From assembly GCA_016458225.1 (NCBI GenBank), contig JAEMGR010000001.1, positions 992,001 to 1,056,000 of the forward strand: a stretch of DNA of 64,000 nt. The letters run 5' to 3'. This document shows, in pieces, positions 1 to 9,121 of the stretch (position 1 is the first letter of the stretch; every line of letters begins with the position of its first letter). Position numbers and translations under genes: made by a program. The DNA is from Myxococcaceae bacterium JPH2. GTDB taxonomy: Bacteria; Myxococcota; Myxococcia; Myxococcales; Myxococcaceae. A model generated the notes under the pieces. It had not been told where the DNA came from, ran no database searches, and saw nothing but the letters and a program-made list of their open reading frames with translations.

Positions 1-3000
1 CATCTCGGCGGGCCAGCTCCGCGAGCGCGAAGAAGGCGTCGCAGCGCTCCTCGGCCGGCGGCTCCAGGTCGATGGCCGCCCGCAGCGCCTCACGCGCGGG
101 GCCTCGCGAGTCCTTGCGCAGCAGCACGGCGGCCAGCGCCATCATCCGCTCACGCGCCCTCGCGCCCAGGGAGGCATCGGCGGCCACGGCGCGGCGCCAC
201 GCCTCCAGCTCAGAGGACTCCTCCTGCGCCTCGTGCGCCAGCTCAGCCAGCGCGAGCCACAGCGGCGCGGGGCGGTGCGACAGCGACGCGGCCTCGGCGT
301 AGTCCTCGCGGGCGACATCCAAGCGCCCCGCGCTTCGATGCAGCGCCGCGCGACGGGCCAGCAACTCCGCGCGGGCCTCACCCGTGGACGCGGACACCAG
401 CGTGCCCAGCAACTCCAGGCGCTCGGCCTCCTCGTCGGGCGTCCCGGTGCCGGCGGGCGGCAGCAGCTCCAGCAGGGCCTGCGCGGCCCAGGTGTCCTCG
501 GGCTCGTCGCGCAGGAGCCCGCGCAGCGAGTCCGCCGACGTGGTGGTCCGCCCCAGGGCGAGGCTCAGCTCCGCCAGCTCGCGCCGCACCTGACGCCGGG
601 CTTCTCCCGTGAGGCGCGGCCACAGCTCCACCAGCAGGTCCGCCAGGGCCTCGCGTGCGCCCGCCTTGCGGTGCAGCGCGGCCAGCTCCAGGCGCGCGTC
701 CAGGTCCTCCGGCGCGCGCGCGCAGTACTCCGCGAGCAGTCGTCGCGCGGCGTCCGTGCGTGACGCCCGCACCGCGGCGGTGGCGGCCTTGCGCGTGAGG
801 GCCACCCGCTCCGTCTCTCGGGGCGCGTCCGCGTCCGAAGGCGGCAGGGCCAGCACGGCCTCGAAGTCCTCCAACGCGGCGCGCGCGTCGGTGACGAGGC
901 GCAGCTCGCCCCGGTGCACCCGGGCCGGCGCGTAGGTGGCGTCGCGCTCCAGCGCCTCGGCGAGGAACGACTCCTCGCGGCTCGTTCCCGCGGCCAGGAG
1001 CGAGGCACGGAAGAGGAGCTTCGCGCCCTCTCGCGCTTCCGGCACCAACAGGGCGCGGCGCGCGTACAGGCGCGCGGCCTCCAGCTTCTCGCCGCGCTCC
1101 AGCTCCAGCTCGGCCAGCAGCTCCAGCACTTCGGCGGCCAGCGGCCCCTTGGGGCTGGCCTCCAGCGAGGCCGTCAGGCGCAGCAGCGCCGCGGGGCGCT
1201 CTCCTCGCTCCAGCAGGACCCGAGCGCTCTGGAGATAGAGCGGCGCGGCTTCTTCCGCACGGCTCGCGCCCACCAGGGCCTGGGCACGCGTGGCCCACAG
1301 CTCCGCGAGCGCCTGCGCCTCACCCGCCTCGGTGTAGAGGGCTTCGAGCCGCGCGGCCAGGGCGTCATCCAACCGACGCAGCGGGAAGGCCTGCGCGTAG
1401 GCGGCGATGGCCCCCTCGCGGTCGCCGAGCATCTCGCACGCGCGACCCAACCGGGAGCGCACGTCCGCCAGCTTCTCGGGCGCGGCCGTGCGCGGCATCA
1501 TCGCGAGCAGTCCCTCCAGCGCGCGCCGGGCATGCTCGGGCCGCTCGCAGCGCAGGGACAGGTCCGCCAGGTCCAGCAGCACCGCCGAGTCGGGGGCCAG
1601 CCGCGCCGCCTTCTCCAGCGCCACCAGCGCCTCGCCCACGCGACCCAGGCGGGCCTCCAACACGTTGGCCAGCTCGCGCAGGGCCGCCGCCCCGAGCCGC
1701 TTGTCGCCCTGCGCCTCGGCCACCCGCGCGCGCTCCTCCAGCGCCGTGGCCAGCCCCGCCATGTCCGAGCGCTTGCGCTGCAACGCGCACAGCTCGCCCA
1801 GCGAGGGCAGGTCATCCGGCTCCGCGCGCAGCACCTCTTGCAGCGCGTGCGCCGCGAGGTCCAGGTCGAACGCGAGGTCGCGCGCGGCCACCGACAATCG
1901 CCGATAGCGCTGCGCTCGCTCCTTGGGCTCCGTCGTCAGCCGCGCCAACGAGGCCAGGCACCGCGTCAAGAGCGCGCCATCCCGCCGCGCCTCCGCCAGC
2001 GACAGCAAGGACTCCAGCGCGGGGCGGTGGTCACCCTCGGCCTCCAGCGCGAGCGTGAGCAGTCGCTCTGCTTTCTCTGGCTGCTGGAGCCGACCGCGAT
2101 ACAGCTCGCCGGCCTCGGCCCACAGCGCGGCGCGCGCCTTGGGCTCCTCCTTCAGCGCGGCGGCCTTCTCCAGCGCCTCGGCCAGCTCCTGCCCGCGGCC
2201 CGTGCCCCGGAAGTACGGAATCAGCTCGTCCAGCGCCACGCCGTCGCGCGGATCCAACGCCAGCGCGGATTCCAGGTGCTCACGCGCGCGCGCCGGGTCA
2301 CCCAGCCGCGAGCGGTACAGCCGAGCCAACGCGTGGTGACTCTCATGCGCGGCCTTGCGCACCCCTTCCGAGCGCGGCGCCGGGCCCGCCAGCTCCAGCG
2401 CCTGCTGGTAACCGGAGAGCGCCTCTTGGAGCCGCCCCAGTCCCTCGGCGACGCGCGCGGCGGCGAAGAGCGGCTCGGGCTCGCCGGGCAGCAGCGACAC
2501 CGCCTCGCGGTAGCGCAAGAGCGCGTTCTCGGGCTGGCGCAGGCCCTCTTCCCACACGCGGCCCGCGAGCAGGTTGGACTGCCCCACCCGGTCCAGTTCG
2601 TGCCGCGCCAGCGCCACGTCGCGCAGGCGGTCCAGCGCCTTGAGCGCGCGCAGGTGCTCGCCGCCTCGGTGGCACAGCTCGCCCAACAGCAGCAGCGCAT
2701 CGGGCTGATCGGGCGACAGCCGCAGCGCGGCCTCGCAGTGCAGCCGCGCGCCGGCCACGTCGTCATCCGTCTGGGCGCACAGCCGCGCGAGGTGCACGTG
2801 CGCATCGGCCGCCTCGATGGGGTCGCGCGCCAGGGCCGCCAATCGGCGATAGGCCCGCACCGCGCCCGCCCGGTCCCGCGCCTGATCCGACGCGCGCGCC
2901 AGGGCCTTGAGCGACGGCAGGTGGTCCGGCTTCAGGCCGAGCAGCTCATGCAGCGCCTTCACCGCGACCTGAGGCGCCGTGTCGCGCGACGAGCGGGCAG

Positions 3001-4084
3001 CGGCCTCGGCGGCGAAGAAGGCCGCGGCGTCCTCCGACACGCGCCGAGCCTGCGCGCACAGCGCCAGATAGCGCTCCGCCGCGCGAGCCCCCTCGCCGCG
3101 TCGCTCGCGCACCACCGCCTCGCCCCACAGCGCCGCCGGGCTGCGGTCGCGTCGGCGCAGGAGCGTGGCCGCCACGTCCAGCGCGAGGTCATGCGCCTGC
3201 GGATCCGCCACCAACAGGGACAGCAGTCGCTCCGCGGCGAAGGGGTGCGCGTCCTGCGCGTCCCCTGCTTGGAGATAGGCCTGACGCGCCTCGGCCAGTC
3301 GCCCCTGCGCGACGAGCGCCTCCGCATCCGCGAAGGCCCGCGCGCCCTCCAGCGTGAGCATCAGCTCCTCGTCCGGAGGGGACGGCGGCGGCAAGCCTCC
3401 CGCCGAGAAGCGCAACCGGAGCCCGCTGGGAGACACCTCGGCGGCGGACAGGCGCGCGGTGTCCAGCGTGGGCATCTTGTAGCCCCGGCTCAGCGCCGCG
3501 AGCTGACACAGCGCCGGCAACACGCGCGTGGAGAAACCCGTGGCGCCGCGCACCTCCACGTCGGGCAGCAGCGCCAGCGCGCCCACCGCCGTGGACAAGA
3601 GCCCCGGCACCTGCACCGACGGCGTGGCGCAGAAGCCATACAGCCGCACGTCGTAGAGGTAGACGGCGAGCTTGTCCCCATCCGCGTCGAAGGCGACCTT
3701 GAACGTGAACGGCGTGCGCTCCGGCGCGGGCAGCCGCCCCTGGCCCTCCAGGTAACCCGGGCGGAAGTGGAGCCGCAGGTCCTCGATGCCCGCCAGTCGT
3801 CCGGCCAGCTCCGCCACCTTGCGGCCCACGAGGTCCGCGTCGACGGACAGCTCCAGGAAGCCGAACAGCAGCTTCTTGCGCTGGTAGCGCGTGGCGCCCG
3901 CGCTGACGTTGAACGGGAAGCTGACGTCCGGAATCTGGAGCGCGAAGTCGGAGATGCGCAGGCCGGGCTGCACCTCCAGCGCCGGGAAGCCCACGAAGGC
4001 GCGCCGGTCCAGCAGACGCAGCTCGGGTGCGGCGGCACCCGCCGAGGACGCGGCGGGCTTGGAGGAGTCGCTTTCGGTGGCCAT
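1..4084 (-). CDS. Large tetratricopeptide-repeat protein (C-terminus outside window)
   Basis: The reading frame is open from an ATG at 4084 to the left edge, giving at least 1361 residues with no stop seen. The first ~230 residues are not TPR-like: they are a beta-rich region with alternating hydrophobic residues. From about residue 260 onward the protein is a continuous run of helix pairs with the TPR pattern (Ala/Leu/Tyr/Ala spacing, frequent AL..A...DP, as in LLSLLVADP near residue 300). The frame carries no signal peptide and no membrane segment, so a cytoplasmic scaffold or partner protein is likely. It is divergent from the kinase gene, sharing a 153-bp intergenic region, which hints at joint regulation. 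No upstream Shine-Dalgarno is obvious. Function is unknown; TPR scaffolds beside Ser/Thr kinases are common in myxobacteria. Confidence 0.85.
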   Translation of the reverse strand, partial: MATESDSSKPAASSAGAAAPELRLLDRRAFVGFPALEVQPGLRISDFALQIPDVSFPFNVSAGATRYQRKKLLFGFLELSVDADLVGRKVAELAGRLAGIEDLRLHFRPGYLEGQGRLPAPERTPFTFKVAFDADGDKLAVYLYDVRLYGFCATPSVQVPGLLSTAVGALALLPDVEVRGATGFSTRVLPALCQLAALSRGYKMPTLDTARLSAAEVSPSGLRLRFSAGGLPPPSPPDEELMLTLEGARAFADAEALVAQGRLAEARQAYLQAGDAQDAHPFAAERLLSLLVADPQAHDLALDVAATLLRRRDRSPAALWGEAVVRERRGEGARAAERYLALCAQARRVSEDAAAFFAAEAAARSSRDTAPQVAVKALHELLGLKPDHLPSLKALARASDQARDRAGAVRAYRRLAALARDPIEAADAHVHLARLCAQTDDDVAGARLHCEAALRLSPDQPDALLLLGELCHRGGEHLRALKALDRLRDVALARHELDRVGQSNLLAGRVWEEGLRQPENALLRYREAVSLLPGEPEPLFAAARVAEGLGRLQEALSGYQQALELAGPAPRSEGVRKAAHESHHALARLYRSRLGDPARAREHLESALALDPRDGVALDELIPYFRGTGRGQELAEALEKAAALKEEPKARAALWAEAGELYRGRLQQPEKAERLLTLALEAEGDHRPALESLLSLAEARRDGALLTRCLASLARLTTEPKERAQRYRRLSVAARDLAFDLDLAAHALQEVLRAEPDDLPSLGELCALQRKRSDMAGLATALEERARVAEAQGDKRLGAAALRELANVLEARLGRVGEALVALEKAARLAPDSAVLLDLADLSLRCERPEHARRALEGLLAMMPRTAAPEKLADVRSRLGRACEMLGDREGAIAAYAQAFPLRRLDDALAARLEALYTEAGEAQALAELWATRAQALVGASRAEEAAPLYLQSARVLLERGERPAALLRLTASLEASPKGPLAAEVLELLAELELERGEKLEAARLYARRALLVPEAREGAKLLFRASLLAAGTSREESFLAEALERDATYAPARVHRGELRLVTDARAALEDFEAVLALPPSDADAPRETERVALTRKAATAAVRASRTDAARRLLAEYCARAPEDLDARLELAALHRKAGAREALADLLVELWPRLTGEARRQVRRELAELSLALGRTTTSADSLRGLLRDEPEDTWAAQALLELLPPAGTGTPDEEAERLELLGTLVSASTGEARAELLARRAALHRSAGRLDVAREDYAEAASLSHRPAPLWLALAELAHEAQEESSELEAWRRAVAADASLGARARERMMALAAVLLRKDSRGPAREALRAAIDLEPPAEERCDAFFALAELARRD

Positions 4085-4237
4085 CGCGGAGGCGTGGAGG
4101 GTACCACGCAGGCTAAGCCCTCGAAATTTTTGCCAATCCCCCGCTTGTCGGGCAGGCGGCGGGGCGAGGGAGACCCCTTTCACGGCCCCCATAGAACGCG
4201 GTGCGCAACGAACCGAAGCCGTGCAAGATGTCGCACC

Positions 4238-6769
4238 GTGCTGGCCAACGACTCCCTCGTGCTCGACGGTCGCTTCCGGGTGCTCCGTCCACTGGGCTCC
4301 GGCGGCATGGGCGAAGTCTACCTGGGGGAGCAAGTCTCCCTGGGCCGCAAGGTCGCCATCAAGGTGCTGCACCACGACCTGCACGCGCAGGCGGGCATGG
4401 CCGAGCGGTTCAAGCGCGAGGCGCGCCTGCTGTCCGCGGTGGAGCATCCCGCCGTGGTGCGCATCGTCGACTTCGGCGAGTCCGGCGACGCCGCGTGTCT
4501 GGTGATGGAGTTCGTCGAGGGCACCAGCCTCCACGACATGCTCAATGCGGGGCCGCTCGCTCCGATGCGCGCGCTGCCGCTGCTGCAGCAGCTCGCGGAG
4601 GGACTGGCCGCCATCCACGACAAGGGCATCATCCACCGCGACCTCAAGCCGGAGAACGTCTTCGTCTCCCAGGGCGGGCGCGGCGAACAGGCCCGACTGC
4701 TCGACTTCGGCATCGCGCGGCTGGTGGAGCCGGACGCCGCCAGCAACCTGAGCCAGATTGGCGTCGTGCTCGGGACGCCCGAGTACCTCTCGCCGGAGCA
4801 GGCCGTGGGCGCGCGGGTGGACACGCGCAGCGACCTCTACTCCTTCGGCGTGCTGTGCTACCGCGTCCTGTCCGGGCGCCTCCCCTTCGATGGCCCCGCG
4901 CCGCGCCACTATCTGGCGCAGCACGCCTCCGCCGCGCCCCTTCCGCTGGACCGCGCCGCGCCCGGGCTGTCTCGCGCCGTGGGCCTCTTGGCCTTGGTGA
5001 TGCGCCTGCTGGAGAAGGACCCCTCCCGCCGCGTGCAGTCCGCGCATGAGCTGGCGGACGCGCTCACCGCCGCGCATCAGGCGCTGCTGTCCCTGTCGCC
5101 CGCGACCGCGTCACCGCCCTCGGGCAGCCACACGCCGGCGTCCAGCACGTCCATGTTCGGCGCGGGCGCGGCCGTGCCTTCACCTCCGAGCGGCACGGCC
5201 ATGTTCGGTGGCGCCGGCTCGATGCCGATAACGCCGGGCTCGGGGACGGCCGTGTTCGGCACCACGCCCGCCCCCGCCGCTTCGCAGGCCCCCGCGCCCT
5301 CGGGACGCTCGGGGACCGCGGCGTTCGGCACGCGCCCCTCGGGAAGCAACGCCGCGGTGACGGGCGGATCCGCCCTGGTGGCGAAGCCGCAGAACCTCAC
5401 GGTGATGCTCACCGACCTGCAGGGCTTCACCGAGCGCACCAGCCGGCAGACGCACGAAGAGAACGCGCGGATGCTGGAGACGCATGACCGGCTGCTGCTG
5501 CCGCTCGTGCGCGAGCATGACGGCCGGCTCATCCAGAAGCGCGGCGATGCGCTGCTCGTCGTGTTCCGCTCGCCCACCGCCTCCGTGCTGTGCGGCATGG
5601 CGATGCAGGATGCGCTGTGGCGCCACAACCAGACCGTGCCCGCCGAGCAGCAGCTCCACGTGCGCGTCTGCCTCCACGCGGGCGAGGTGCTCGTCACCCA
5701 GGACTCGGTGATGGGCGAGCCCATGGAGGTCGTGAAGGCCGTGGAGCACGTGGCCTCCGCGGGCGAGGTCACCTTCACCGAGGCGGTGAACCTGGCCCGC
5801 AACCGCGTGGAGGCTCCCGCCGACCCGTGCGGCACCATCCCCCTGCCCGGCCGCGAGGAGCAGCTCCAGTTGTATCGCTGCGTGCGCGCCGCGGAGGGAG
5901 CCCCCTTCGGCGAGCGCTTCGCCTCCAAGCCCCGGCCCTCACCGCTCATCGCGATTCGCGAACAGGCCCTCGCGGTGCTCTCCGCTGGCGTGGCGCGCGC
6001 TCGCGCGGTGCCCTTCAAAGAGCTGCTGCGCACCTTGCCTGGGCGCCTGCGTGAACTCGCCGTCCACTTGCGCCGCCAACCTCGACAGCTCGGCGCGGTG
6101 GCGGGCGCGGCGGTGCTCCTCGTCGGCGGCATCGCGTGGGTGGTGCACTCGCGCGACGCGGTGGTCCAGTCGCGCGCACTGCTCGCGGAGGGCAAGCCCG
6201 CCGAGGCCCTCAAGCGCCTCAACGCGCTGGCCGAGCCCGAGAAGTCCAGCCCCTCCGTGAAGCAGGCGCGCGCGGCGGCCATGCACGCCCTGGGGAAGCA
6301 TGATCCGGAGCACGACCTGCTCGCCACGCTGGGCGAAGCGGACCGGACCGACGTGCGCGACTGGGTGCTGGACGGGCTGGCCGAGGACTTCGGTGAGTCC
6401 GAGAGCGATCGCGGCCTGCGCCGACTGCTCGACTCGCTCCCCGAGAAGCATGTCCTGGCGCGCTTCGAGGACCTGGCCGCGGAGAAGTACTCCGCTCGCC
6501 AGTGGGGCGCGCTGCGCTACCTGGAAGCCTCGCAGCACACCGAGGGGCTCAACCTCGTGAAGATGTACTCGGCTTCGCTGGAGTCCCGCGACTGCGGCGT
6601 GCGCGCGCGGGCCGCACGGCGACTCGCGGCCCTGGGAGACGCGGACGCCATCCCCGCCCTCACCCGCCTCACGGAGCAGCCGCGCGACAAGGGCCTGCTG
6701 GGCCTGAAGAGCTGTGGCCACGACGAGGCCGAGGACGCGCTGCGCCAGCTCCGCAAGAAGTCCGGCTGA
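4238..6769 (+). CDS. Ser/Thr protein kinase fused to a nucleotidyl-cyclase-like domain
   Basis: 843 residues from a GTG start. A Hanks-type kinase occupies about residues 12-275: glycine loop GSGGMGEVY (20-28), ATP lysine K42, catalytic loop HRDLKPEN (133-140) and DFG at 156, so it should be active. A Pro/Ser/Thr linker (about 285-375) carries four spaced motifs (TSMFG, TAMFG, TAVFG, TAAFG). Next comes a class III adenylate/guanylate-cyclase-like domain (about 388-560) with both metal aspartates, D393 in TDLQGFT and D437 in KRGDAL. A single membrane helix lies near 618-640, followed by a ~200-residue helical tail that may sense the periplasm. It is divergent from the TPR gene. Fusion of kinase, cyclase-like domain, membrane helix and tail makes this a membrane signalling hub; whether the cyclase part makes cNMP or only binds a ligand cannot be told. 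Confidence 0.92.
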   Translation: MLANDSLVLDGRFRVLRPLGSGGMGEVYLGEQVSLGRKVAIKVLHHDLHAQAGMAERFKREARLLSAVEHPAVVRIVDFGESGDAACLVMEFVEGTSLHDMLNAGPLAPMRALPLLQQLAEGLAAIHDKGIIHRDLKPENVFVSQGGRGEQARLLDFGIARLVEPDAASNLSQIGVVLGTPEYLSPEQAVGARVDTRSDLYSFGVLCYRVLSGRLPFDGPAPRHYLAQHASAAPLPLDRAAPGLSRAVGLLALVMRLLEKDPSRRVQSAHELADALTAAHQALLSLSPATASPPSGSHTPASSTSMFGAGAAVPSPPSGTAMFGGAGSMPITPGSGTAVFGTTPAPAASQAPAPSGRSGTAAFGTRPSGSNAAVTGGSALVAKPQNLTVMLTDLQGFTERTSRQTHEENARMLETHDRLLLPLVREHDGRLIQKRGDALLVVFRSPTASVLCGMAMQDALWRHNQTVPAEQQLHVRVCLHAGEVLVTQDSVMGEPMEVVKAVEHVASAGEVTFTEAVNLARNRVEAPADPCGTIPLPGREEQLQLYRCVRAAEGAPFGERFASKPRPSPLIAIREQALAVLSAGVARARAVPFKELLRTLPGRLRELAVHLRRQPRQLGAVAGAAVLLVGGIAWVVHSRDAVVQSRALLAEGKPAEALKRLNALAEPEKSSPSVKQARAAAMHALGKHDPEHDLLATLGEADRTDVRDWVLDGLAEDFGESESDRGLRRLLDSLPEKHVLARFEDLAAEKYSARQWGALRYLEASQHTEGLNLVKMYSASLESRDCGVRARAARRLAALGDADAIPALTRLTEQPRDKGLLGLKSCGHDEAEDALRQLRKKSG

Positions 6770-6877
6770 GCGCCCGCGCGGCTCCTGCGCCACACCTCGC
6801 GGCGCATTCACGAGGTACGCGCATTGCACACGGCCGAGCACCGCGCGCTGCCCGCGCGCCTTGGTCCCGGAGCCTCC

Positions 6878-7654
6878 ATGTCCTCGTTGTCCCTTCGCTC
6901 GCTCTGCGTCTGGCCCCTGCTCGCGCTGAGTTGGGCCTGCGCGTCCGTCCCCACCGCGGCGCCCTCCTCCACCGCGACCGAGCCCGTCGCGGCCGAAGAC
7001 ATCGTGCTGGCTCCGGACGTGCGCGTGCGCCGCATCGCTCCGGGCGTCTGGCTGCACGTCACGCTCACGCCCGCGTTCCCGGACGCACCCGCCAACGGTC
7101 TGCTCATCGAAGAGGGCGCCACCTCCGTGCTGGTGGACACAGGCTGGGACGTGTCCCAGGCGGAGCACCTGCTCACGTGGGCTCGGGACACGCTGCACCG
7201 CCCCGTGCGCGCGGCCGTGGTGACACACTTCCACCTGGATCGAACCTCGGGCATCCCCGCGCTCACGGCGCGGGGGATTCCCGTCTACGGCTTGGAGGAG
7301 ACGGCGCGGCTCGCCGCTTCACATGAGCAGCCGATCCCCACCACCACGTTCGCTCATGCGCTGAGCCTGGCGCCCGTGGAGCTGTTCCACCCGGGCGCCG
7401 CGCACACGGCCGACAACCTCGTCGTGTGGCATCCGGCCAGCGGCATCCTGTTCGGGGGCTGCGCGGTGAAGGACGCGAGTGCCCAGGACCTGGGCAACAC
7501 GAAGGACGCGAACCTGGCCGCGTGGCCCGCGAGCCTCACCGCGCTGCGCGAGCGCTTCCCCGCGATGCGCACCGTGGTGCCAGGCCATGGGCAGCCCGGC
7601 GGACCCGAGCTGCTCACGCACACCGATACGCTGCTGCGCACCGCGATGCCCTGA
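6878..7654 (+). CDS. Subclass B1 metallo-beta-lactamase (putative lipoprotein)
   Basis: 258 residues. The full B1 zinc set is present: HFHLDR gives H117, H119 and D121; AHTADN gives H176; GGCAVKD gives C195; PGHG gives H237. These match standard B1 positions H116/H118/D120, H196, C221 and H263. K198, three residues after the cysteine (Lys224), and N207 in LGN followed by DANLAAWP (Asn233) are also typical of B1 enzymes and bind the beta-lactam carboxylate and carbonyl. The family hydrolyses penicillins, cephalosporins and carbapenems in the periplasm. A signal peptide ends in SWAC near residue 21, a weak lipobox. Start ATG 6878 is preferred over an in-frame ATG at 6824 because it places the signal peptide at the N-terminus. 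It lies just downstream of the kinase gene, with no mobile element nearby, so it looks like a resident chromosomal gene. Confidence 0.9.
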   Translation: MSSLSLRSLCVWPLLALSWACASVPTAAPSSTATEPVAAEDIVLAPDVRVRRIAPGVWLHVTLTPAFPDAPANGLLIEEGATSVLVDTGWDVSQAEHLLTWARDTLHRPVRAAVVTHFHLDRTSGIPALTARGIPVYGLEETARLAASHEQPIPTTTFAHALSLAPVELFHPGAAHTADNLVVWHPASGILFGGCAVKDASAQDLGNTKDANLAAWPASLTALRERFPAMRTVVPGHGQPGGPELLTHTDTLLRTAMP

Positions 7655-7663
7655 GCGCGCGAC

Positions 7664-8092
7664 TCAGTCGTCCCACTTCGCGTGGCCGCGCTTCTTGCCG
7701 CGGCCACGTCCGTGGTCGTCATCGTCGTCGTCGTCCCAGTCGCCGCGCCCCTTCACCTTGTCGTCCACCCGGAGCAGGTTGCGAGAGTACGCGTCGTAGT
7801 CCAGGTGCAGGTGGCCCTTGCCGCCCTGCGCGAAGGCGCGGAACTTCACCTTCCACACGTTGTTGCCCGTCAGGTGCGCTTCCTGGAGCTGGCAGTCATA
7901 GCCGCGCGAGCGGCACTGCCCCCACCCCAGGTTGACGGCTTCGTCGTACGACATCGCCGAGGGACGGGAGGGCGGCGGAGGCGGTGGCCGCGAGGGGCCC
8001 GGACGATGGACGACCACGGGACCACCGGGCCGGGCCACGATGCAGCCGGAGCCACCCACCAGCAGCACACCGAGAAGCAGGGGGATTCGCAT
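7664..8092 (-). CDS. Putative lipoprotein with Asp-rich and basic C-terminal tail
   Basis: 142 residues with a clear lipoprotein signal peptide ending in GGSGC (Cys17). A proline-rich stretch (about 27-44) links to a ~60-residue globular part with two cysteines (about 60-67), consistent with a disulfide, and a beta-strand pattern with many aromatics. The C-terminus is extreme: seven consecutive aspartates followed by a Gly/Arg/Lys/His-rich run. The protein should sit in the envelope. It is convergent with the lactamase gene (stop codons 9 bp apart) and in line with the peptidase gene upstream on the same strand. Family not recognised. Confidence 0.8.
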   Translation of the reverse strand: MRIPLLLGVLLVGGSGCIVARPGGPVVVHRPGPSRPPPPPPSRPSAMSYDEAVNLGWGQCRSRGYDCQLQEAHLTGNNVWKVKFRAFAQGGKGHLHLDYDAYSRNLLRVDDKVKGRGDWDDDDDDDHGRGRGKKRGHAKWDD

Positions 8093-8164
8093 GACACCTC
8101 ATTACGGTGTCAGGCCCTGCCTCTTCAAACGCACCACGAGTGCAGACACAGACAGGCTGGAAGG

Positions 8165-9091
8165 TTACAGGCCGCCCGGCGACGCGAAGGCCGCGAACAG
8201 CTCGCCCGCGAGGTAGGCGCGACTGCCCTTGGCGGCGGGACGGATGAAGTCGTTGAGCACCGTGCCGTTGGACGCGAGCCGATGCGTGGTGGGGAAGGAC
8301 AGATTCATCCGACCGCGCGCCACGCCCTTGCTGCCGCGGTGGATGAAGGTGACGGTGCCGTCGGCATCCACGCCCTCGACGACAGCGATGTGCGTCATCC
8401 CGTCGTTGCGCTTGCCATCGCGGTTGCGGTCATACGTCTCGCGGAAGAAGACGAGGTCGCCGGGGTTCGGGTTCTGGCGGTGGACCGAGCCCACTTCCAA
8501 CGCGCGGCGGAAGATGCCGGAGACCGCGTTCTCGCCCGCGAGGAAGCCGTGCGCCACCAGGTCGATGCCCACCTGGAGATACGCCAGTCGCACGAAGCCC
8601 GAGCAGTCATTGGGCACTCCGCGGCTGACGCGGCCCAGGTTGCGCACGCCCACGAGCTGCGTCGCGCGCTTCACGATTTGCAGCCCGGGCGCCGTGTGCG
8701 TCAGCAGCTCATCCCAGAACCGGCCGGTGCCGCTCGCGGGCCCCGTCAACAGCGTGGCGGCCTCCAGCGCGGCGGAGATGACGCCGGCCACGGGCTGGAG
8801 CAGCGCCTGCGTGTCGGACGCCACGGCCTCCGCGTGCGTCGCCACCGGGCGAGCGGGCTCAGCAGGCGGTGCCTCTTCCACCTTGGCGCCCAGCTCGCCC
8901 ACGGTCGACACAGGCGTCTCCGCGGGAGAGGGAGCCTGCACGGGCGGTGGGACCTGGAGCGCGACCTCGGGCGAAGGAACCGGCCGCACGGTGGCGCAGC
9001 CGACGAGGGCACAGAGCGGGATGAGGACCAGCAGGCTCGGACGGCTCAACAGACTTCCTCCCAGGGGTGAGGCGGGCGCATTCAACCTCAC
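8165..9091 (-). CDS. NlpC/P60-type lipoprotein peptidase with an EF-hand-like loop
   Basis: 308 residues. The signal peptide ends in LVGC (Cys32) and is followed by a Pro/Ala/Glu linker. The C-terminal half is an NlpC/P60-like domain: NDCSGFV gives catalytic Cys163, MTHIAVV gives His234, and His251 in FIHRG is a candidate third residue. Such enzymes cleave cell-wall peptides (D-Glu to diamino acid bonds). Between Cys and His lies DRNRDGKRND (221-230), an EF-hand-like calcium loop. The ATG at 9091 has a perfect AGGAGGTGA six bases upstream; a TTG at 9049, also behind a GGAGGAAG, is a second possible start giving a shorter n-region. The protein probably acts in the periplasm from the outer membrane. 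Confidence 0.85.
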   Translation of the reverse strand: MRLNAPASPLGGSLLSRPSLLVLIPLCALVGCATVRPVPSPEVALQVPPPVQAPSPAETPVSTVGELGAKVEEAPPAEPARPVATHAEAVASDTQALLQPVAGVISAALEAATLLTGPASGTGRFWDELLTHTAPGLQIVKRATQLVGVRNLGRVSRGVPNDCSGFVRLAYLQVGIDLVAHGFLAGENAVSGIFRRALEVGSVHRQNPNPGDLVFFRETYDRNRDGKRNDGMTHIAVVEGVDADGTVTFIHRGSKGVARGRMNLSFPTTHRLASNGTVLNDFIRPAAKGSRAYLAGELFAAFASPGGL

Positions 9092-9121
9092 CTCCTAGGA
9101 CCGTTGCACGTCCAACTTTGC

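Noticed and set aside
914-4237. Long plus-strand open frame in line with the kinase (would make a 1951-residue protein)
   Set aside because: It is antisense to the TPR gene, is Arg/Gln/His-rich and low in hydrophobic periodicity; the kinase has its own GTG start at 4238.
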